Origin: Prevotella sp.
Lineage (GTDB): Bacteria > Bacteroidota > Bacteroidia > Bacteroidales > Bacteroidaceae
Length of the DNA stretch: 57,189 bases
Direction of reading: 5' to 3'
NCBI GenBank assembly: GCA_022511045.1
Contig: JAFLSF010000007.1
Span: 1-57,189 of the forward strand
Below the pieces are notes generated by a model. It did not search any database. It was not told the origin of the DNA and saw only the letters and a list, made by a program, of their open reading frames with translations. The first letter of the stretch is position 1; every line of letters begins with the position of its first letter. A program made the translations under genes and the position numbers. Positions 1 to 8,791 of this stretch are shown piece by piece.

Positions 1-85
1 GCATACTTTGAATTTTCCAGATTCTCAGACGGGTCAAAGCTTAACAGCTCTCCTCGATGTCGTGGCTCTTTAGTGAACCACGTTG

Positions 86-93
86 CAAAGATA
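86..93 (-). promoter_or_regulatory. Possible leftward -7 element
   Basis: On the minus strand this reads TATCTTTG followed by C, the Bacteroidetes -7 form, and would drive a gene leaving the window on the left. No good TTTG -33 box is visible at the usual distance. An imperfect hairpin (GTGG...CCAC, about 63-82) lies in the would-be leader. No coding region is seen in 1-224. Confidence 0.4.
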
Positions 94-211
94 AGTATTT
101 TTTCTAAATACCGTTGCATCGTGAACTGATTTTTTCTTTTCGGGTGCAAAAATAATTCAAATACACGAAATTTGCTTGGTCCATTTTAGTCCATTTCCAA
201 AAATAATTATG

Positions 212-219
212 TACCTTTG
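212..219 (+). promoter_or_regulatory. -7 promoter element of the kinase gene
   Basis: TACCTTTG matches the Bacteroidetes -7 consensus TAnnTTTG and lies only five bases before the ATG at 225, so the transcript probably has almost no leader. No clear -33 box is seen. A short direct repeat (TCCATTT twice, about 180-197) lies upstream. Confidence 0.55.
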
Positions 220-224
220 CCGCC

Positions 225-1505
225 ATGAATAAAAACACCTACGATAGTTCTTGCTCTGGTTATGTTATGGAGATATTCGAGGGGATTGACACGACATTCA
301 CCGACGTGGAGATACTATACACATCGGAAGTGAACGTCGTGGCAAAGGCTAAGCGCTATGGCAGATGGTGGCTACTGAAAGGACTGCGACAGAATGAGGC
401 TGCCTACCAGCAACGACTAAGGAAGGAATTTGAAATCCTGATACAATTGCAACATCCGAACATCGTGAGTGCTATAGGCATAGAGCCTGTCGGCAACTTG
501 GGCGAGTGTATTGTGATGGAATTTGTGGATGGAGTGACCTTGAAAGAATGGTTGCAAGGCACGCCAAAGTCGCAAGAAAGACGCAGGGTGGCACGGGAAC
601 TAACAGAAGCCGTCGGCTATGTACATGCAAAAGGAATTGTGCATCGGGATTTGAAACCTGAGAACATATTGATAACGACCAATGGCAAATGTGTGAAACT
701 GGTGGACTTCGGACTGGCAGACACAGACAGCCATGCTATCTTGAAACAGCCAGCCGGCACACTACGCTATATGTCGCCCGAACAACTGCAAACGGCAGTT
801 GCAGATGTGCGCAACGATATATACAGCCTCGGCATTATATTCGACGAAATGAATCTGGGCTACGGGCACATAGTCAAAAAATGTCTGCTGCCATTGGAAA
901 AGCGCTACAAGAACGTGGCGGAACTGCTGAACGCCAAGCAGGCAAGGGAAAAGAGACGAACTTTGCTGATGACAACAGGCATTGCGTTTTGTATTCTGCT
1001 GTTGGTTGGACTTGTTGGCACGCAGACTATGAGGTTGCACGGCTTTGCGTCGCAAACGACAAAGATACATAAGGAACAGGCAAGACTCGAATCCACGATA
1101 ACCATGCTCAACGACAGTATTAACCAGATGGCGATAACCAATCGGCAGTTAGCAGACGAGCAAGAACGGCAGAATATGAAACGACAGCGAGTTGAGACGG
1201 CAATAGAGAAAGGAAAGGCGAGAATAGACAAGGCGGTGAGACGCACTGGACTGGAGCAGCATTTCGACACACTGTCAAGCCTCGCATATTTGGACAGGAA
1301 ACTTAGTTTGAGAATGATGCAAGAAATGAATAAGACGTATGAGTCGTACGTTGAGCAGATAAAGGCAGGGGGATATACGGAAACAGACATTGACGAAATT
1401 GCAAATAGTCTGGCTTTTTATCAGACTAAATGGAACGAACGTTACCACCAACTCTGTAATAAAATAGGAACAAAAGATGAAAGAAAAACTATGCAGGGAA
1501 ATTGA
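225..1505 (+). CDS. Membrane-anchored serine/threonine protein kinase
   Basis: This 426-residue protein has a eukaryotic-type kinase domain at about residues 20-240. Visible motifs are the ATP-binding Lys52 (WWLLKGL), the catalytic loop HRDLKPEN at 140-147, DFG at 161-163 and a SPE (APE-like) motif near 184. The glycine loop is not recognisable. A single membrane segment (about 247-266) is followed by a coiled coil (about 280-345), so the kinase should face the cytosol with an external or periplasmic helical tail. The ATG follows directly on a -7 element. The next gene begins 29 bp inside its 3' end, suggesting coupled expression. The layout is shared by the pseudokinase at 52407-53642. Substrates cannot be read from sequence. 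Confidence 0.88.
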   Translation: MNKNTYDSSCSGYVMEIFEGIDTTFTDVEILYTSEVNVVAKAKRYGRWWLLKGLRQNEAAYQQRLRKEFEILIQLQHPNIVSAIGIEPVGNLGECIVMEFVDGVTLKEWLQGTPKSQERRRVARELTEAVGYVHAKGIVHRDLKPENILITTNGKCVKLVDFGLADTDSHAILKQPAGTLRYMSPEQLQTAVADVRNDIYSLGIIFDEMNLGYGHIVKKCLLPLEKRYKNVAELLNAKQAREKRRTLLMTTGIAFCILLLVGLVGTQTMRLHGFASQTTKIHKEQARLESTITMLNDSINQMAITNRQLADEQERQNMKRQRVETAIEKGKARIDKAVRRTGLEQHFDTLSSLAYLDRKLSLRMMQEMNKTYESYVEQIKAGGYTETDIDEIANSLAFYQTKWNERYHQLCNKIGTKDERKTMQGN

Positions 1506-2034
1506 GACCGCGCTGCATCGGGATATGCAGACGCCAAAGGACTTCGAGTTCTTGCGTAAGTGTATCTTTGCACGCCAACACCTACTAATAAGTACAACCA
1601 CGCTGAAACGAGTATGGGGCTATCTGAACGATAGTAACCAACCGCGCGTAGGAACACTTGACATATTGGCACAATTCCTTGGCTATCGCAATTGGGAAAA
1701 TTATAGTCAAGGCGGTATCACTTCAGAGCAGCCACCAAGTAGTCCTGTGATGAGTAGAAGGCTCAACATTCCCGAATGTTTAGACCAAGGCGACCGCTTG
1801 CGACTGACTTGGCAGCCAAAACGGGTATGCGACGTGGAATACTTAGGCGACCTGACCTTCAGGGTCATTGCCTCAGAGAACACTCGCCTGCGTGAAGGCA
1901 ACACTTTCAAGTGTAGCATCATCATAGAGGGAGAACCTCTCTATCTTGACAGCCTGCAACAAGAGAATCGTCCCCCCATTGCCTATATATGTGGAAAACG
2001 CACAGGGGTTAGGTTTGAATATATTTTGCCGTAA
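1477..2034 (+). CDS. Kinase-linked protein with putative HTH-like N-terminus
   Basis: This 185-residue protein is translated in a different frame and starts 29 bp inside the kinase gene, so translational coupling is likely. Residues about 1-75 are rich in predicted helix and contain STTTLKRVWGY and TLDILAQFLGYRNWE. From memory this pattern recurs in Bacteroidetes proteins and resembles a small XRE-like helix-turn-helix, but that is inference. Residues about 95-185 look like a beta-rich domain (LRLTWQPKR, VEYLGDLTFRVI) of unknown function. It has no signal peptide or membrane segment and would be cytosolic. It could be a DNA-binding output or substrate of the kinase. Confidence 0.7.
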   Translation: MKEKLCREIETALHRDMQTPKDFEFLRKCIFARQHLLISTTTLKRVWGYLNDSNQPRVGTLDILAQFLGYRNWENYSQGGITSEQPPSSPVMSRRLNIPECLDQGDRLRLTWQPKRVCDVEYLGDLTFRVIASENTRLREGNTFKCSIIIEGEPLYLDSLQQENRPPIAYICGKRTGVRFEYILP

Positions 2035-2067
2035 GGCATAAAAAACCATGAAATATACACCCTAAAA

Positions 2068-2184
2068 GCGCGGACTATCCGCACCATGAGTGTGGACTAT
2101 CCGGACAGGGAGTGCGGACTATCCGCACTAAGAGCGTGGACTATCCGCACTAAGAGCGTGGACTATCCGCACTATGGGTGCGGA
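2068..2184. repeat. 22-bp palindromic tandem array, family A copy 1
   Basis: Five full 22-bp units start at 2068, 2090, 2112, 2134 and 2156, and a partial unit ends at 2184. Each is a 17-base near-palindrome (type GTGCGGA-CTA-TCCGCAC) plus a 5-base spacer (CATGA, AGGGA, TAAGA, TAAGA, TATGG). It fills the space between two converging genes. The same family, with unit 1 and unit 2 variants in the same order, recurs at 16711 and 56975. Confidence 0.93.
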
Positions 2185-2209
2185 GCCGACTCACTCATTG
2201 CATGGAAAC

Positions 2210-2791
2210 TTAAAGGAAAGCGAAACGGAACGACTCGTAGAGTTGGGTGAAAAGGATGTAAAAGAGGAAAAGGGGTGCCGAGCGGCGGAGTCCGTCTAAC
2301 AGGGCGTTATAAACATCGCGGAATGTTGGAAGATGGCCAGACACCATGCCATAGAAAGTGCCGGTCAGCATGATGCCGAAAGACACAAGGGACACAAGGC
2401 TTTGAGAGAATGGCGAGGGCCAAAGGCGGCCTGTGGCTGACAAGAGGACGGCATGAGGGGTGAACGTCAAAAGGCATACGATGGTTATATAGGCCGACAA
2501 AAGTAACAGCGTCATCAAGCGGGCACGGCGTTCGCGATAGGTCTTACCTACTTGTAACAGACGGCTATGACGTAACACGCCATACGCCATAGCCAGCAAC
2601 AAGAGCCATACGAGGATGGGGGAAGCCAGCATATTGGCAAAATTACTCATAAACCAGCGCAGTCCTTCTCCAGAGAGCAGGGAACAGACCCCGCTATCGG
2701 GAACGGCAGCACTGAGCAACCACGAGCCTAACATCAGCACTAATTGCAAGCCAAAGAGGAGCAGGGCGATATAGGGTAGCAGGGGCTTCAT
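2210..2791 (-). CDS. Small AbgT-like multi-spanning membrane protein
   Basis: This 193-residue protein is strongly hydrophobic, with about five membrane segments (near residues 8-30, 50-72, 92-112, 130-150 and 172-188). The region around LLSGEGLRWFMSNFANMLASP and the later LSATGRLWPSPF recall short Bacteroidales proteins annotated as AbgT-family, which cover only part of the p-aminobenzoyl-glutamate transporter fold. I rely on memory for this resemblance. The protein is much shorter than AbgT proper (about 500 residues), so transport activity is unproven. Its ATG overlaps the end of the response regulator gene by four bases (ATGA), so it is the last gene of the kinase-regulator operon. Confidence 0.72.
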   Translation of the reverse strand: MKPLLPYIALLLFGLQLVLMLGSWLLSAAVPDSGVCSLLSGEGLRWFMSNFANMLASPILVWLLLLAMAYGVLRHSRLLQVGKTYRERRARLMTLLLLSAYITIVCLLTFTPHAVLLSATGRLWPSPFSQSLVSLVSFGIMLTGTFYGMVSGHLPTFRDVYNALLDGLRRSAPLFLFYILFTQLYESFRFAFL

Positions 2792-3504
2792 GCGGGGTCG
2801 GGCTCAAGGTTATCGATGTCGAGGATGCGAAGCTCGAAGGCACGAACGACCAGACGAGTGGCATTGACGCTTTCGCCCGATGTAAAGAGTTTCTTCACCA
2901 AATCGTTCTGACGCTTTTCCAGACTTTTTACACCAAAGGGCATGCCTCGCAGAGTGGTTATTTGCTCTTTGGTATAACCTAAGGCCAAGTGGCGGAGGAA
3001 GCGTTCGTCGTACTCATCAATTTCGTAGTTGATAAGTGCCTCCTGTCTGGCCAATTGGGAGGAGACGGCATACTTGAAACGTTCGACTATCTTTTGGAGT
3101 ATTGGCTCGTTAAATACCAACTGCTTACCCTCCATAACGGCCATCACGTCGCGGCGGGTCAAGAGTTCGCCCGTCTTGAGGATGATGCCGTCTGCACCCG
3201 CATCAAGCACGTCGACCCATAGTTTTTCGTTGAGTATCTCGCCTGTGAAGATGAGGATGCGCACCTGCTTGTAGAGTTCTTTGGTTTGCCGACAAATCTC
3301 CACGCCAACGGTGGTGGAGCCCCCGAGTCCCAAGTCGAGTAGGACAAGGTCGGGCTGCTGTTGTTTGATAAGTTGCCAGTAGGCCTGCTCGCTATCGGCC
3401 GTCCCGATGATTTCCGCCTCTGGAATATCGTTGCGAATGATGCCTTCCGTGCCTTTAAGTTCGAGTGGCACGTCCTCGACGATGATTAGTTTAAACTTTT
3501 CCAT
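2788..3504 (-). CDS. Response regulator with LuxR-like C-terminus
   Basis: This 238-residue protein has an N-terminal receiver domain (about 1-125) with the acidic pair Glu10-Asp11, phosphoacceptor Asp57 (LLDLGLGG) and the conserved Lys in ILKTGE. The C-terminal part (about 165-232, LALGYTKEQITTLRG and KSLEKRQNDLVKKLF) resembles a LuxR/NarL-type helix-turn-helix, although it is diverged. It lies 11 bp downstream of the large sensor kinase gene and overlaps the small membrane protein gene by 4 bp. It is therefore the probable cytosolic phosphate acceptor and transcriptional output of that kinase. Target genes are not evident. Confidence 0.85.
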   Translation of the reverse strand: MEKFKLIIVEDVPLELKGTEGIIRNDIPEAEIIGTADSEQAYWQLIKQQQPDLVLLDLGLGGSTTVGVEICRQTKELYKQVRILIFTGEILNEKLWVDVLDAGADGIILKTGELLTRRDVMAVMEGKQLVFNEPILQKIVERFKYAVSSQLARQEALINYEIDEYDERFLRHLALGYTKEQITTLRGMPFGVKSLEKRQNDLVKKLFTSGESVNATRLVVRAFELRILDIDNLEPDPA

Positions 3505-3515
3505 GTAATTGCAAG

Positions 3516-6500
3516 TTATTGTTTTCCCGTATATCGTGGCAATGTCACGACCGTCTGTGACGAGTCAATAGTAATGCCGCAGGCTCGCCGATTGGTAGCC
3601 TCGCCATGATCGCGAACTATCTGACGGCATAAGAGGGCGGTTATAGGACTGACGACACCCGTTGCCAGCGTGTAGACAACATAGTGGTCGTCCTTAGACT
3701 CTGCCCTAACGTCTTTGGCTTTCAAGAGTTCAAAGAGATAGTGTAATAGATTTTCATCACCTAACACCCCTTGTCCATAGAGCGTGAGTGGGCGAATATG
3801 TAGACGGATGCGCTCAGCTTGCTGGAGTGATTGCTCTATCAGTATGGCGTAGAGGTCGCGATAGTAGCCCGTTACCTCGTCAAGCAAATCCAATTGACCA
3901 GAGTCTACCAATTGGCGGATGCGGCTTGGATAGTACATCGTTTCATGCTTCAAGGTTGAGAGACAATTGTCCAACACGCTATTGGCTACGTGGAGGGTGG
4001 CACTCTCTAACTCGGCTCTATGCAGTTCGTCATCCGCCTGTTCTATATCGTCCTGTTGCTGGCGTTCGCGGGTGAAACGGCGATAAAGACGGTGGCGGTA
4101 GTATAACATGTAATAGGCAGGCAATAACGAGGTGAGCAACACAAGCAATAGAATAACAGCTATGCGCTTGTTCTGTTGGGATTGCTGCATAGTACGACAA
4201 TAGTCGGCTAATGAAGCATCGGCACTCATCTCCTTAAAGAGTTGGGTGTACACCTTATTATTATAGGCATAGAGCTGCCACTCATGTAAAGCCAAAGCGG
4301 CTACGGCACTCTCGTTGCGAATATCAAGCACAATCTGATAGTTAGTTTCCAATCCCTGTTGAAACCATTGAATTTCCGCAGGGATATTCTTCGTATCGGC
4401 AAGACTCACCATAAGCAGGCGACCTTTGGGGTGAATACTGAGATAATGGTCGTTGAGGCATTGGAGGCAAGAATCGGCAAAGAGCAACGTGCGGGTATAG
4501 TTGCCATTGATATTGCAAAAGTAGGCAGAATCGGCATAGATGTGGGCACGGTCAAGGGGACGTTCCTGCTGTTGAAGATTAGCGGCAGAGAGTTGGTCAA
4601 AGCCTAATAGGAAAAACGCCAGAACCAAGAGTCGGGCTACACCCTTTGGTAGACGGAAGAAATAGCGTGAGCCCCCATCCTGCTCTTTCTCCGATGATAA
4701 GATGCTGACGTTGAACAACTGGCTCATTTTGCGGTATTTCTCTATAATGCCGCGACAATTCTTTAGCCCAAAGCCATGCGACGGCTGGTCTGTGGTTCTT
4801 CCGCCTCCTGTATCTTGTACGGACACTTCGACGTAGTGTTCGGATTCCTCGGCAAAGATGCTTACATGACCTCCGTTGGCGGTAAATTTGCGGGCATTGT
4901 CGGCTAAGGTGTTAAGCATGAAGAGCGTCAGCACGCGGTCGGCCTTTACGATAGCGGAGGTCGGCCTAACTTCGAGCGCAATGTTTTTCATCTGGAATCC
5001 CGTACGGCTACGCCCGATTATATCGAACAGCCCTTGCAAGGGGAAACTCTCTATACGCATACTAACCTCGCCTTGTCGTAATTGAATCCACTCCGTCAGT
5101 AGGTCGTTTTGCTGGTTAATAGTATCGGTTAGTTCGCGGATATACTCCAGATTCCCATGATTGGCAATGTTATCTCTATCCTCATAGACGCTTGTCCCCT
5201 CTATCCGTTTCACCTCGTGACGGATGCGGTCAATAAGTGGTAGGATGCTCATAGCCAACGATACCTTAGCGCGCTGCTCCAAATGCCGTCGCTCACCCTG
5301 TTCCACACGAATACGTGCCGCCGCTACTTTCTCTCGTTTCTCCTCCAAAAGGTCGCTTAGCTGGTCATCTTCCTTGTCTTGACGATTCCAACGATTAAAG
5401 AGCCAAAGTAGGAGAACGAGCAGGAGAATAGCAACGACAACAGCCAACATCATCCAATTGAGTTGGGTGACGGCTTTATCCAACAAACCCGCACGGGCCT
5501 CGAGTTCGCGGTCTTGGCGTGTCTGCTCTTGTAGGTCAATATATATGTTACGGTTATAGTCACTATTAGGCTTGTCGTTGAGAGCCGAATAGACTACGGA
5601 AAGTTGCTCGCAAATGCTGGCTACGAGGTCGGGCGCTTGGTTAATGGATGAGTCGGCAAGTGCCAGATGCAAATATTCGAGTGCTCGCTCATCGTCACCT
5701 CGATCATGATAACAAGTGGCGAGAGTGCGGTAGGCACCCGCTATTTGATAAACATCACCATAGCGGCGAAAAAGGGCAAGGGCTTCTTCGGCAAGGCCAA
5801 CACTATCAGAATGTTCGGCAAGCGTTTCCTTCGCCTGCGCTATAAAATAGATGTAACGGCCGCGTTCGGCTATAGCGAGACAAGCCCGCAAATAACGTAC
5901 TTCCTCTTGCCAGATTTCGTGAGGAGTACCCTCGTTCAAAATACCGCCAGAGCCAACACTATAGAGGTAGTTGAGATATTGAGCAGTATCATGGCGTACC
6001 TCGTCAAGGTCTAACTGGCCCAAAGATTCGCTTGATTGACGTTCTAAACCGACATAATAATAATAGGTGGAAGTAACGATGGCCATCTCCGACTCTGCAT
6101 AATGGAGGCGAGAGAGTTGACGCTTTGTGAGTTGGTCCCGCTCCTCGTTGATGCGCTTGAGAGCATTAGTGGCCTGTTCCCGATACTCATAGAAAGCACG
6201 ATTGTGAGAACGGCGTTGGCAAAGACGCATCTGCTGGACATAACTCACGAGGAGTTCTATCTGATTGTTGGTGATATTAGGAATAGAGTCAAGTTGACGC
6301 TCGGCAAGGTCGTAACGCATCCGTGCAATATTAACGAAAGCAAGGTTGTTAAAAGCCTCGGCGCGGGCATCGTTGCTTATGGACGGCCTATTGAGAACTT
6401 GGCGGGCATAATGCTCGGTAGAATCTATATCGCGGTAGTGAGCATTATAAGAAAGGGTGTTAAGTCGGTCTGACAGTTCTTCGTCGGAATGTGAACAGGC

Positions 6501-6614
6501 AAATATCAAAGGAAGCCCCCAAAGAACTATTGAAACGTGGGAAATCCCCCAGCGGAATGTTGGCTTAGGGGAAATAATCCATGTAGGTTTTGGGAAATAG
6601 AAAAAGCCCAGCAT
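3516..6614 (-). CDS. Two-module sensor histidine kinase (DUF5112/DUF5113-like)
   Basis: This is a protein of about 1032 residues. After a lipoprotein-like start (LIFAC near residue 28) comes a helical TPR-like sensor region to about 370, then a membrane segment (about 386-406), coiled coil, an H-box candidate (DRIRHEV) and an ATPase domain. The ATPase domain shows the N box NTLADNARKFT (about 568), DTGGG and GFGLKNCRGII. A second hydrophobic stretch (about 655-675) starts a further module with another membrane span (about 816-836) and LKHETMYYPSR (about 889), like the H-box of Bacteroides DUF5113 kinases, but its ATP lobe is degenerate. The longest frame begins at 6677. I chose the ATG at 6614 because the longer form overlaps eda and its terminator. 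It forms an operon with the response regulator. Confidence 0.85.
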   Translation of the reverse strand: MLGFFYFPKPTWIISPKPTFRWGISHVSIVLWGLPLIFACSHSDEELSDRLNTLSYNAHYRDIDSTEHYARQVLNRPSISNDARAEAFNNLAFVNIARMRYDLAERQLDSIPNITNNQIELLVSYVQQMRLCQRRSHNRAFYEYREQATNALKRINEERDQLTKRQLSRLHYAESEMAIVTSTYYYYVGLERQSSESLGQLDLDEVRHDTAQYLNYLYSVGSGGILNEGTPHEIWQEEVRYLRACLAIAERGRYIYFIAQAKETLAEHSDSVGLAEEALALFRRYGDVYQIAGAYRTLATCYHDRGDDERALEYLHLALADSSINQAPDLVASICEQLSVVYSALNDKPNSDYNRNIYIDLQEQTRQDRELEARAGLLDKAVTQLNWMMLAVVVAILLLVLLLWLFNRWNRQDKEDDQLSDLLEEKREKVAAARIRVEQGERRHLEQRAKVSLAMSILPLIDRIRHEVKRIEGTSVYEDRDNIANHGNLEYIRELTDTINQQNDLLTEWIQLRQGEVSMRIESFPLQGLFDIIGRSRTGFQMKNIALEVRPTSAIVKADRVLTLFMLNTLADNARKFTANGGHVSIFAEESEHYVEVSVQDTGGGRTTDQPSHGFGLKNCRGIIEKYRKMSQLFNVSILSSEKEQDGGSRYFFRLPKGVARLLVLAFFLLGFDQLSAANLQQQERPLDRAHIYADSAYFCNINGNYTRTLLFADSCLQCLNDHYLSIHPKGRLLMVSLADTKNIPAEIQWFQQGLETNYQIVLDIRNESAVAALALHEWQLYAYNNKVYTQLFKEMSADASLADYCRTMQQSQQNKRIAVILLLVLLTSLLPAYYMLYYRHRLYRRFTRERQQQDDIEQADDELHRAELESATLHVANSVLDNCLSTLKHETMYYPSRIRQLVDSGQLDLLDEVTGYYRDLYAILIEQSLQQAERIRLHIRPLTLYGQGVLGDENLLHYLFELLKAKDVRAESKDDHYVVYTLATGVVSPITALLCRQIVRDHGEATNRRACGITIDSSQTVVTLPRYTGKQ

Positions 6615-6637
6615 GGTTTTGGAAAACCATACCGAGC
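6601..6637 (-). terminator. Rho-independent terminator after eda
   Basis: On the minus strand GCTCGGTATGGTTTT pairs with AAAACCATGCTGGGC across a CC turn and is followed by TTTTT. It lies 18 bp beyond the eda stop codon. The chosen start of the histidine kinase lies within it, which leaves that start uncertain. Confidence 0.8.
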
Positions 6638-6654
6638 TTTTATTCTTGAATTGT

Positions 6655-7323
6655 TTAAGCGCGAGCCTTAGCCACATAACCGAGTGCTTCCTTGCACTTG
6701 TCGGTAACGTACTGCCAGTCGCCAGCCTTTACCTTGTCGCTGGGGAAGAGCTTGGAGCCCATGCCTACACAGAAGACACCAGCCTTGAACCATGATTTGA
6801 GATTCTCCTCCTCAGGAGCAACGCCACCAGTGACCATAATTTTTGACCAAGGCATTGGAGCCTTCAGACCCTTCACCAAGTTGGGACCTACTACGTCGCC
6901 TGGGAACACCTTTGTCAGGTCGCAACCCAACTCCTGTGCCTTACCAATTTCGCTGACAGTCATACATCCTGGGCAATAGGGAATGAGACGACGATTGCAA
7001 ACGGGGGCAATCTCGGGGTTAAACAACGGACCCACAACAAAATTGGCGCCCAATTGAATGTAGAGTGCAGCGGTGGGAGCGTCAACCACAGAGCCGATAC
7101 CTAATGCCAACTCGGGGCACTCTTTATCAGCCCACTTTACCAGTTCGCCGAACACCTCTTGTGCAAAATCGCCACGATTGGTGAACTCGAAAGCGCGAAC
7201 ACCACCCTCATAGCAAGCCTTTACAACATTCTTACAGGTCTCGAGGTCTTTGTGATAGAAAACGGGAACCATACCCGTATCGCCGATTTTCTTCAGTACG
7301 GCAATCTTGTCAAACTTTGCCAT
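6655..7323 (-). CDS. eda: KDPG/KHG aldolase
   Basis: This 222-residue protein matches 2-keto-3-deoxy-6-phosphogluconate aldolase, which cleaves KDPG to pyruvate and glyceraldehyde 3-phosphate. Visible are the active-site Glu46 in FEFTNRG, the phosphate-binding loop LGIGSVVDA, and the Schiff-base Lys138 in TKVFPGD (the KxFPxE-type motif of the family). Length is normal. It lies 85 bp downstream of kdgK on the same strand, so the two adjacent steps KDG to KDPG to triose are encoded together. A strong terminator follows it. It is cytosolic and is probably induced together with uronate breakdown genes. Confidence 0.95.
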   Translation of the reverse strand: MAKFDKIAVLKKIGDTGMVPVFYHKDLETCKNVVKACYEGGVRAFEFTNRGDFAQEVFGELVKWADKECPELALGIGSVVDAPTAALYIQLGANFVVGPLFNPEIAPVCNRRLIPYCPGCMTVSEIGKAQELGCDLTKVFPGDVVGPNLVKGLKAPMPWSKIMVTGGVAPEEENLKSWFKAGVFCVGMGSKLFPSDKVKAGDWQYVTDKCKEALGYVAKARA

Positions 7324-7408
7324 TTCTTCTTACTTGTTTTGTTTAAGTTAGGAGAGTATGGGAAAGCCTGTTAATCAAGCTATTCCAAACTCTCCAGAAT
7401 GTTAAGGT

Positions 7409-8431
7409 TTATCGTTGAACGCGTCCATTGGCATTACCGCCAGCCAGACTTTCCACTTCGTCGACACCTACCAAGTTGAAGTCACCATTGATGGTGTGCT
7501 TCAAGGCAGATGCTGCTACGGCAAACTCCAAAGCCTCACCCTGATTGGGTTTGGTCAAAAGACCGTGAATGAGGCCGCCCGAGAACGAGTCGCCGCCACC
7601 TACGCGGTCGATGATTGGATTGATTTCGTAACGCTTAGACTGGTAGAATTCCTTGCCGTCATAAATAAGAGCCTTCCAGCCGTTGAATGTAGCACTGAAG
7701 CTCTCGCGCAGAGTAGAAACGACATACTTGAAGCCAAACTCTTCCTTCATCTGCTTGAAAATCTTCTCGTAACCGCTGGCATCCGTCACGCCACCCTCTA
7801 CGTCAGCATCGGGCTTGAAGCCGAGACATAGTTCTGCGTCTTCCTCGTTGCCAATACAAACATCTACATACTTCATCAGCGGGCGCATGATGCTGATAGC
7901 CTTCTCAGAGGTCCACAACTTCTTGCGGAAGTTCAGGTCGACACTGACGGTCACACCGTGACGCTTAGCAGCCTCACAAGCCAGACGGGTCAGCTCGGCA
8001 GCCTTGTCACTGACAGCGGGCGTAATGCCAGACCAGTGGAACCAAGCGGCACCTTCCATGATGGCGTCGAAATCGAAATCGCTGGCATCAGCCTCGGCGA
8101 TTGAAGAGTGTGCGCGGTCGTAGATAACCTTTGAAGGACGCATTGAAGCACCCGTCTCGGCATAATACAAGCCAACGCGCTCGCCACCACGAGCCACATA
8201 GTCGGTATTGACACCATAACGACGCAGAGCATTGACGGCAATCTGGCCAATCTCATGCTTGGGCAGTTTCGATACGAAGTAAGCCTCATGGCCGTAGTTA
8301 GCTACGCTGACGGCTACGTTAGCCTCACCGCCGCCTGGGATGATGCGGAAAGTCTCACTCTGAATGAAACGGTCGTTGCCCGTAGGCGACAGGCGGAGCA
8401 TAATCTCGCCTAAAGTTACAATTTTTGCCAT
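7409..8431 (-). CDS. kdgK: 2-keto-3-deoxygluconate kinase (PfkB family)
   Basis: This 340-residue sugar kinase phosphorylates KDG to KDPG using ATP. The PfkB signatures are present: GGGEANVAVSVANYG near residues 33-47 and the C-terminal GGGDSFSGG (about 278-286), whose Asp is the catalytic base. The assignment to KDG rather than another sugar rests on the adjoining eda and the nearby uxaA. It is the first gene of the leftward unit, behind a well-formed promoter at 8486-8517. It faces away from the LacI-type regulator across a 360-bp spacer that contains promoters for both directions, so that regulator may control both arms. Confidence 0.92.
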   Translation of the reverse strand: MAKIVTLGEIMLRLSPTGNDRFIQSETFRIIPGGGEANVAVSVANYGHEAYFVSKLPKHEIGQIAVNALRRYGVNTDYVARGGERVGLYYAETGASMRPSKVIYDRAHSSIAEADASDFDFDAIMEGAAWFHWSGITPAVSDKAAELTRLACEAAKRHGVTVSVDLNFRKKLWTSEKAISIMRPLMKYVDVCIGNEEDAELCLGFKPDADVEGGVTDASGYEKIFKQMKEEFGFKYVVSTLRESFSATFNGWKALIYDGKEFYQSKRYEINPIIDRVGGGDSFSGGLIHGLLTKPNQGEALEFAVAASALKHTINGDFNLVGVDEVESLAGGNANGRVQR

Positions 8432-8485
8432 TTTCTCTTTAGTATTAAATTGTTGTTAATTAGAATAGGTTTTAGAATTTGTTTG

Positions 8486-8517
8486 CAAAGTTACGCAATA
8501 TTTTTGTAACTGCCAAA
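8486..8517 (-). promoter_or_regulatory. kdgK-eda promoter
   Basis: On the minus strand TTTG (8514-8517) is separated by exactly 20 bases from TAACTTTG (8486-8493). This fits the Bacteroidetes housekeeping promoter and lies about 55 bp before the kdgK start. Confidence 0.85.
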
Positions 8518-8631
8518 GTTTTCACCTCTGATTATCTGTTAAAATCCGCTAAAAGTCGCCGTCTCCCACCTCTATAACATATAGGCGAAAGCACACGTAA
8601 GAGGTGAGGTTCTGCCTTGCGTAGATTGAGG

Positions 8632-8697
8632 ATAGGCCTCGTGGCTCTTGTGTATAGGCCTCACGGGCGGTGAGAATAGGCCTCGTCAGACGGGAGG
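8632..8697. repeat. 22-bp tandem array, family C
   Basis: ATAGGCCTC recurs at 8632, 8654 and 8676, giving three units of exactly 22 bp. Flanks form short imperfect palindromes (GAGG-ATAGG-CCTC in unit 1, GAG...CTC in unit 3). A decayed unit may precede it at about 8610. To its left CCACCTCT (about 8567) and AGAGGTG (about 8600) form an inverted repeat. The array fills the middle of the 360-bp spacer between the divergent kdgK and LacI-type genes. Apart from the two promoters nothing else is seen there. Confidence 0.8.
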
Positions 8698-8742
8698 ACG
8701 TTATTCGTTTTTCGTGACATTGCGACAAATTGCCTTTTGAAA

Positions 8743-8774
8743 TTTGGCGGTTACGGAAAATTTATTTACCTTTG
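8743..8774 (+). promoter_or_regulatory. Promoter of the LacI-type regulator gene
   Basis: TTTG (8743-8746), 20 bases, then TACCTTTG (8767-8774), about 17 bp before the ATG at 8792. This is a full match to the Bacteroidetes vegetative promoter. Confidence 0.87.
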
Positions 8775-8791
8775 CAGAGGATTAAAGAATT

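Noticed and set aside
2068..2184. Repeat arrays as CRISPR
   Set aside because: The non-repeated part is only 5 bases, units vary and are palindromic throughout, and there are no cas genes.
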